Shown one piece after another: positions 63,694 to 64,000 of a stretch of DNA of 64,000 nucleotides. The stretch's first letter is position 1. The number at the start of each line of letters is the position of its first letter. Source of the DNA: Mycolicibacterium nivoides (GTDB lineage Bacteria > Actinomycetota > Actinomycetes > Mycobacteriales > Mycobacteriaceae). The stretch is taken from the NCBI RefSeq assembly GCF_003855255.1, contig NZ_CP034072.1, forward strand, positions 4,001,485-4,065,484. The letters are read 5' to 3'. The position numbers and the translations under genes are program-made. Under the pieces are notes generated by a model. The model had not been told where the DNA came from, did no database searches, and was given only the letters and a program-made list of their open reading frames with translations.

Positions 63694-64000
63694 TCACGCG
63701 GTCAGTTGCTCCTGGCGCTCGCCCTCGAGCACCCTCGACACCAGAGCACCGAACACCAGCCCGATCGTCGCCCAGATCACCACCTGGGTACCCAGCGAAT
63801 ACAGCCGGAACTGGTAGAGGTCGTCGGCCGGGAAGGTCGACGGGGTCTCGTGGATACCCGGCAGGATCAGGAAGACCACGGCCATCGACACCACGTAGTC
63901 CGCGGCGCCGATCAGGGTGGCATTCCACACCCCCAGCTTCGGCGTCAACCGACGTGCGAGCAGCACCGAACCGACGAACAACGCCGCCGACAGCACCACC
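63694..64000 (-). CDS. CbtA-like cobalt transporter subunit, C-terminal part
   Basis: The window holds about 100 C-terminal residues. GVWNATLIGAADYVVSMAVV is a membrane helix; PGIHETPSTFPADDLYQFRL followed by SLGTQVVIWATIGLVFGALV matches the CbtA C-terminal motif. CbtA works with CbtB, usually under B12 control, in cobalt uptake. The N-terminal membrane part lies beyond the right edge; the frame is open there. Confidence 0.75.
   Translation of the reverse strand, partial: VVLSAALFVGSVLLARRLTPKLGVWNATLIGAADYVVSMAVVFLILPGIHETPSTFPADDLYQFRLYSLGTQVVIWATIGLVFGALVSRVLEGERQEQLTA

Overview
The window is a stretch of chromosome from a high-GC actinobacterium, almost certainly a rapidly growing Mycobacterium (Mycolicibacterium type). 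The gene order hsaB-hsaC-hsaD-hsaA / kshB / secreted protein ... fadE34 / kstR ... lacI-type regulator ... arsB-like / trmH / cysS / ispF / ispD / carD / lpqE / radA / disA / membrane protein / canB / mutY ... hydrolase / mhuD / lpqF follows the Rv3567c-Rv3593 order that I recall for M. tuberculosis. Mycofactocin-type dehydrogenases, a GjpA-like porin and a Zur-controlled set of alternative ribosomal proteins also fit. No rRNA, tRNA, IS element or CRISPR array is visible.

Layout. 1-6.6 kb: an MFS transporter end, a LysR regulator, a lipase-like hydrolase, then a TetR regulator divergent from an operon of two mycofactocin-coupled SDRs, a double-domain carboxymuconolactone decarboxylase-like protein and an aldehyde dehydrogenase. 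6.6-13.1 kb: a DeoR-controlled operon (amino-acid-type permease, FGGY kinase, two FAD oxidoreductases) resembling GlpK-GlpA-GlpB but with an unknown substrate. 13.1-16.2 kb: cytochrome P450 plus ferredoxin, TetR regulator and a third mycofactocin-coupled SDR, joined by one shared palindromic operator. 16.3-17.9 kb: GjpA-like secreted protein with iron-box-like sites upstream. 18-28.4 kb: cholesterol ring degradation (hsaBCDA, kshB, fadE34) with kstR and KstR palindromes, then otsB. 

28.4-45.8 kb is a metal and cofactor island: a zinc ABC transporter, a COG0523 GTPase, two AztD-like lipoproteins, BluB, a PxpA homologue, a two-part permease, a cobalamin-riboswitch-led ABC transporter with an FhuF-like reductase, then the alternative ribosomal proteins L28, L33, S14 (frameshifted here), S18 and L31 with the Mrf-like GTPase-family protein. 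Strong Zur-like palindromes stand at three divergent intergenic regions, so zinc starvation probably switches most of this block on. 

45.8-64 kb is mostly conserved housekeeping: isoprenoid synthesis (ispD, ispF), cysS, carD, radA, disA, carbonic anhydrase, mutY, heme-degrading mhuD, lpqF, and at the edge a CbtA-like cobalt transporter subunit. Two related long stem-loops close convergent gene pairs at 24.5 and 49.0 kb.
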